DNA from: Bacteroidales bacterium
GTDB taxonomy: Bacteria > Bacteroidota > Bacteroidia > Bacteroidales > UBA932
Assembly (NCBI GenBank): GCA_016285215.1
Contig: JAEEQI010000140.1
Location: forward strand, 1-6,325
DNA length: 6,325 nucleotides
Reading direction: 5' to 3'
Notes under the pieces: generated by a model
The model's input: the letters and a program-made list of their open reading frames with translations, nothing else
The model's database searches: none
What the model was told of the DNA's origin: nothing
Shown here: positions 4,742 through 6,325 of the stretch, one piece after another
Layout: every line of letters starts with the position of its first letter
Numbering within the stretch: the first letter of the stretch is position 1
Position numbers and translations under genes: made by a program

Positions 4742-6325
4742 ATGAAAAAGCTATTCCTCTTTCTTGTCAGCGCTTCCCTGTCCTGGGTTCTCGTTGCCCA
4801 GGAGTACGACGGCCAGAGCTGCACATCCATTATGGTGGGACGAAGGGCCTCCACTGACGGCTCCGTGATCACCTCCCACACCTGTGACGGCCGGTACCGT
4901 ACCTGGGCGCAGTGGGAACCCGCCGAGGACCACAAACCCGGTTCCACGCATCCGGTCCTGAGGGGCACCATGCAAACCCGCTTCCGCGGGGATACCACGG
5001 GAGTAAAGCTGATGGGAGAGATTCCTCAGGCAGCCCACACCTATGCCTACCTCAACACGGCATACCCCTGTCTCAATGAGCATCAGTTGTCCATCGGCGA
5101 GAGCACGTTCGGTGGTCCCGACACCCTGCGCAATCCCGCCGGCATGTTCCTTATCGAGGAGTTGGAGCGTGTGGCCCTGCAACGCTGCACCACCGCCCGC
5201 GATGCCATCCGCCTGATTGGCGGCCTCGTCAAAGTGTACGGCTATGCCGACGGTGGCGAGTGCATCACCATTGCCGACCCCAAAGAGGTGTGGCAGATGG
5301 AGATTCTGGGCGAAGGCAAGGACAACATCGGTGGTGTATGGGCTGCTCAACGCATCCCCGACGACCATGTGGGCGTCAGCTGCAACATCCCCCGCATCGG
5401 TCGGCTGCAACGTGCCAACACCGAATACTTCATGTGCTCGGACAATATCGAGGCTGTCGCCCGCCGTTATGGCCTGTGGGACGGCAAGGGTGAATTTATC
5501 TTCTGGAAAGCCTTCAACAGCAGCTACGCCAACGGCAAGAACTTCCGCGAGCGCGAATATTTCATCCTCAACGCCCTGGCCCCCTCGATGGAACTGAGCA
5601 TGGACACCACCGAGCTGCCTTTCTCAGTCCGTCCCGACCGCAACGTGGATGTACGCAAAGTGATGGAGCTGCTGCGCAGCACCTACGAAGGCACCGACAT
5701 GGACATGTGCAAAAACGTGCGTATGCCCGTCACCCAGAAAGACAAGAACGGCAAGGAGCATACCGACACCATCGTCAGCCCCATTGCCAACCCCTGGCTC
5801 AGCTCGGCCATGCAGCGCACCCTCAACACCATTGCCCCCGGCACGATTGAATTCCGCCGCACAGTTAGCGTGGCTTGGTGCTCCTATTCGTTTGTCGCCC
5901 AGTTGCGCGACTGGATGCCTGACTGCGTGGGAGGTATCTGCTGGATGTCCGTCGACAACCCTGGCCAGTCGCCTCGCGTTCCCATCTTCTGCGGTGGCAG
6001 CGAACTGCCCCAGCCCTACAGCATCTGCGGCCAGAAAGAATACAACCCCGATGCCATCCTGTGGAAATACCGTCGAGCCAACAAGCTGGCCACCGTGGCT
6101 TGGCAGCGTACCAAAGGCTCGATGAACAAGGAGCTGCAACGTCTGGAGGATAACGTCTTCAACAGCCTCGAAGCCATCGAGCGCGAAGCCACCCGCCTCG
6201 ACCGCCTCGGCCGTATCGACGACATGCGTGCCACCCTCAACGGCTTCACCCGCGACCAGTACGAGAACACCTCCTTTGCCTGGAGCCAACTCGAAGCCAA
6301 ATACTGGCACATGTTCGGCATGGGA
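4742..6325 (+). CDS. Secreted C69-family dipeptidase (3' end outside window)
   Basis: An open frame of 528 codons continues past the right edge. The N-terminus MKKLFLFLVSASLSWVLVA is a signal peptide with probable cleavage after Ala19. It is followed by a short QEYDGQS stretch and then CTSIMVGRRASTDGSVITSH, the characteristic start of peptidase family C69 (PepD-like, N-terminal-nucleophile fold). Cys27 would be the catalytic nucleophile, exposed after removal of the preceding residues. Further family-like segments are QLSIGESTFGG, then GMFLIEELERVALQRC with ARDAIRLIGGL, and YGYADGGECITIADPKEVW. Members cleave dipeptides, and secreted Bacteroidota forms are longer than the Lactobacillus enzyme, in line with the length here. 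It is presumably periplasmic or secreted and used in peptide nutrition; the substrate is not visible. The ATG comes 2 nt after the guanylyltransferase stop, so the two are probably co-transcribed. A Lys/Arg/Glu-rich helical region near residues 445-500 is probably part of the C-terminal helical bundle. Confidence 0.9.
   Translation, partial: MKKLFLFLVSASLSWVLVAQEYDGQSCTSIMVGRRASTDGSVITSHTCDGRYRTWAQWEPAEDHKPGSTHPVLRGTMQTRFRGDTTGVKLMGEIPQAAHTYAYLNTAYPCLNEHQLSIGESTFGGPDTLRNPAGMFLIEELERVALQRCTTARDAIRLIGGLVKVYGYADGGECITIADPKEVWQMEILGEGKDNIGGVWAAQRIPDDHVGVSCNIPRIGRLQRANTEYFMCSDNIEAVARRYGLWDGKGEFIFWKAFNSSYANGKNFREREYFILNALAPSMELSMDTTELPFSVRPDRNVDVRKVMELLRSTYEGTDMDMCKNVRMPVTQKDKNGKEHTDTIVSPIANPWLSSAMQRTLNTIAPGTIEFRRTVSVAWCSYSFVAQLRDWMPDCVGGICWMSVDNPGQSPRVPIFCGGSELPQPYSICGQKEYNPDAILWKYRRANKLATVAWQRTKGSMNKELQRLEDNVFNSLEAIEREATRLDRLGRIDDMRATLNGFTRDQYENTSFAWSQLEAKYWHMFGMG

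Noticed and set aside
5624..6310. Minus-strand open frame of 228 codons opposite the dipeptidase
   Set aside because: It is a shadow frame; the plus strand is open for 528 codons with a signal peptide and C69 motif.

Overview
The window looks like a chromosomal segment of a member of the Bacteroidota, most likely a gut- or rumen-type Bacteroidales. Three gene starts have an A/T-rich leader carrying the Bacteroidota -7 box TAnnTTTG (TATATTTG, TACTTTTG, TATCTTTG) 19 to 23 nt before the ATG, and none has a convincing Shine-Dalgarno. The proteins fit: a flotillin/NfeD pair, a lipoprotein alpha/beta hydrolase, a short GDP-mannose pyrophosphorylase, a secreted C69 dipeptidase, and a Bacteroidota-type Y1 (HUH) transposase. 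The species cannot be named from the sequence.

Layout. Positions 1-1492 (minus strand) hold a tight two-gene unit, an NfeD-like membrane protein followed 2 nt later by a flotillin-like SPFH protein that runs off the left edge. Positions 1493-1679 hold their promoter plus a structured 73-nt repeat (copy A). Positions 1680-2486 (minus) encode a lipoprotein serine hydrolase of cinnamoyl-esterase type. Positions 2487-2689 are a divergent intergenic region with the hydrolase promoter and a perfect 12-bp inverted repeat. Positions 2690-3558 (plus) hold a single-domain Y1 transposase related to REP-associated tyrosine transposases (RAYT), whose C-terminus lies in a different frame. A second 73-nt repeat (copy B, 3576-3648) follows it directly. 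Positions 3699-4739 (plus) encode mannose-1-phosphate guanylyltransferase. From 4742 a C69-family dipeptidase follows 2 nt later and runs off the right edge.

How the parts work together. Flotillin and NfeD are a known functional pair in membrane organisation. The guanylyltransferase makes GDP-mannose for surface glycans; its coupling to a secreted dipeptidase seems to be co-transcription rather than a shared pathway. The most interesting part is the centre. The two 73-nt repeats lie in the same orientation, align without gaps at 61/73 identity, share a 22-nt invariant core, and each contain a GC-rich hairpin with a compensatory base-pair change. One sits immediately after the Y1 transposase and the other just beyond the neighbouring gene. 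This looks like a Bacteroidota counterpart of the REP/RAYT system, in which a domesticated HUH transposase is linked to small palindromic repeats. The copy here seems to be decaying through frameshift.
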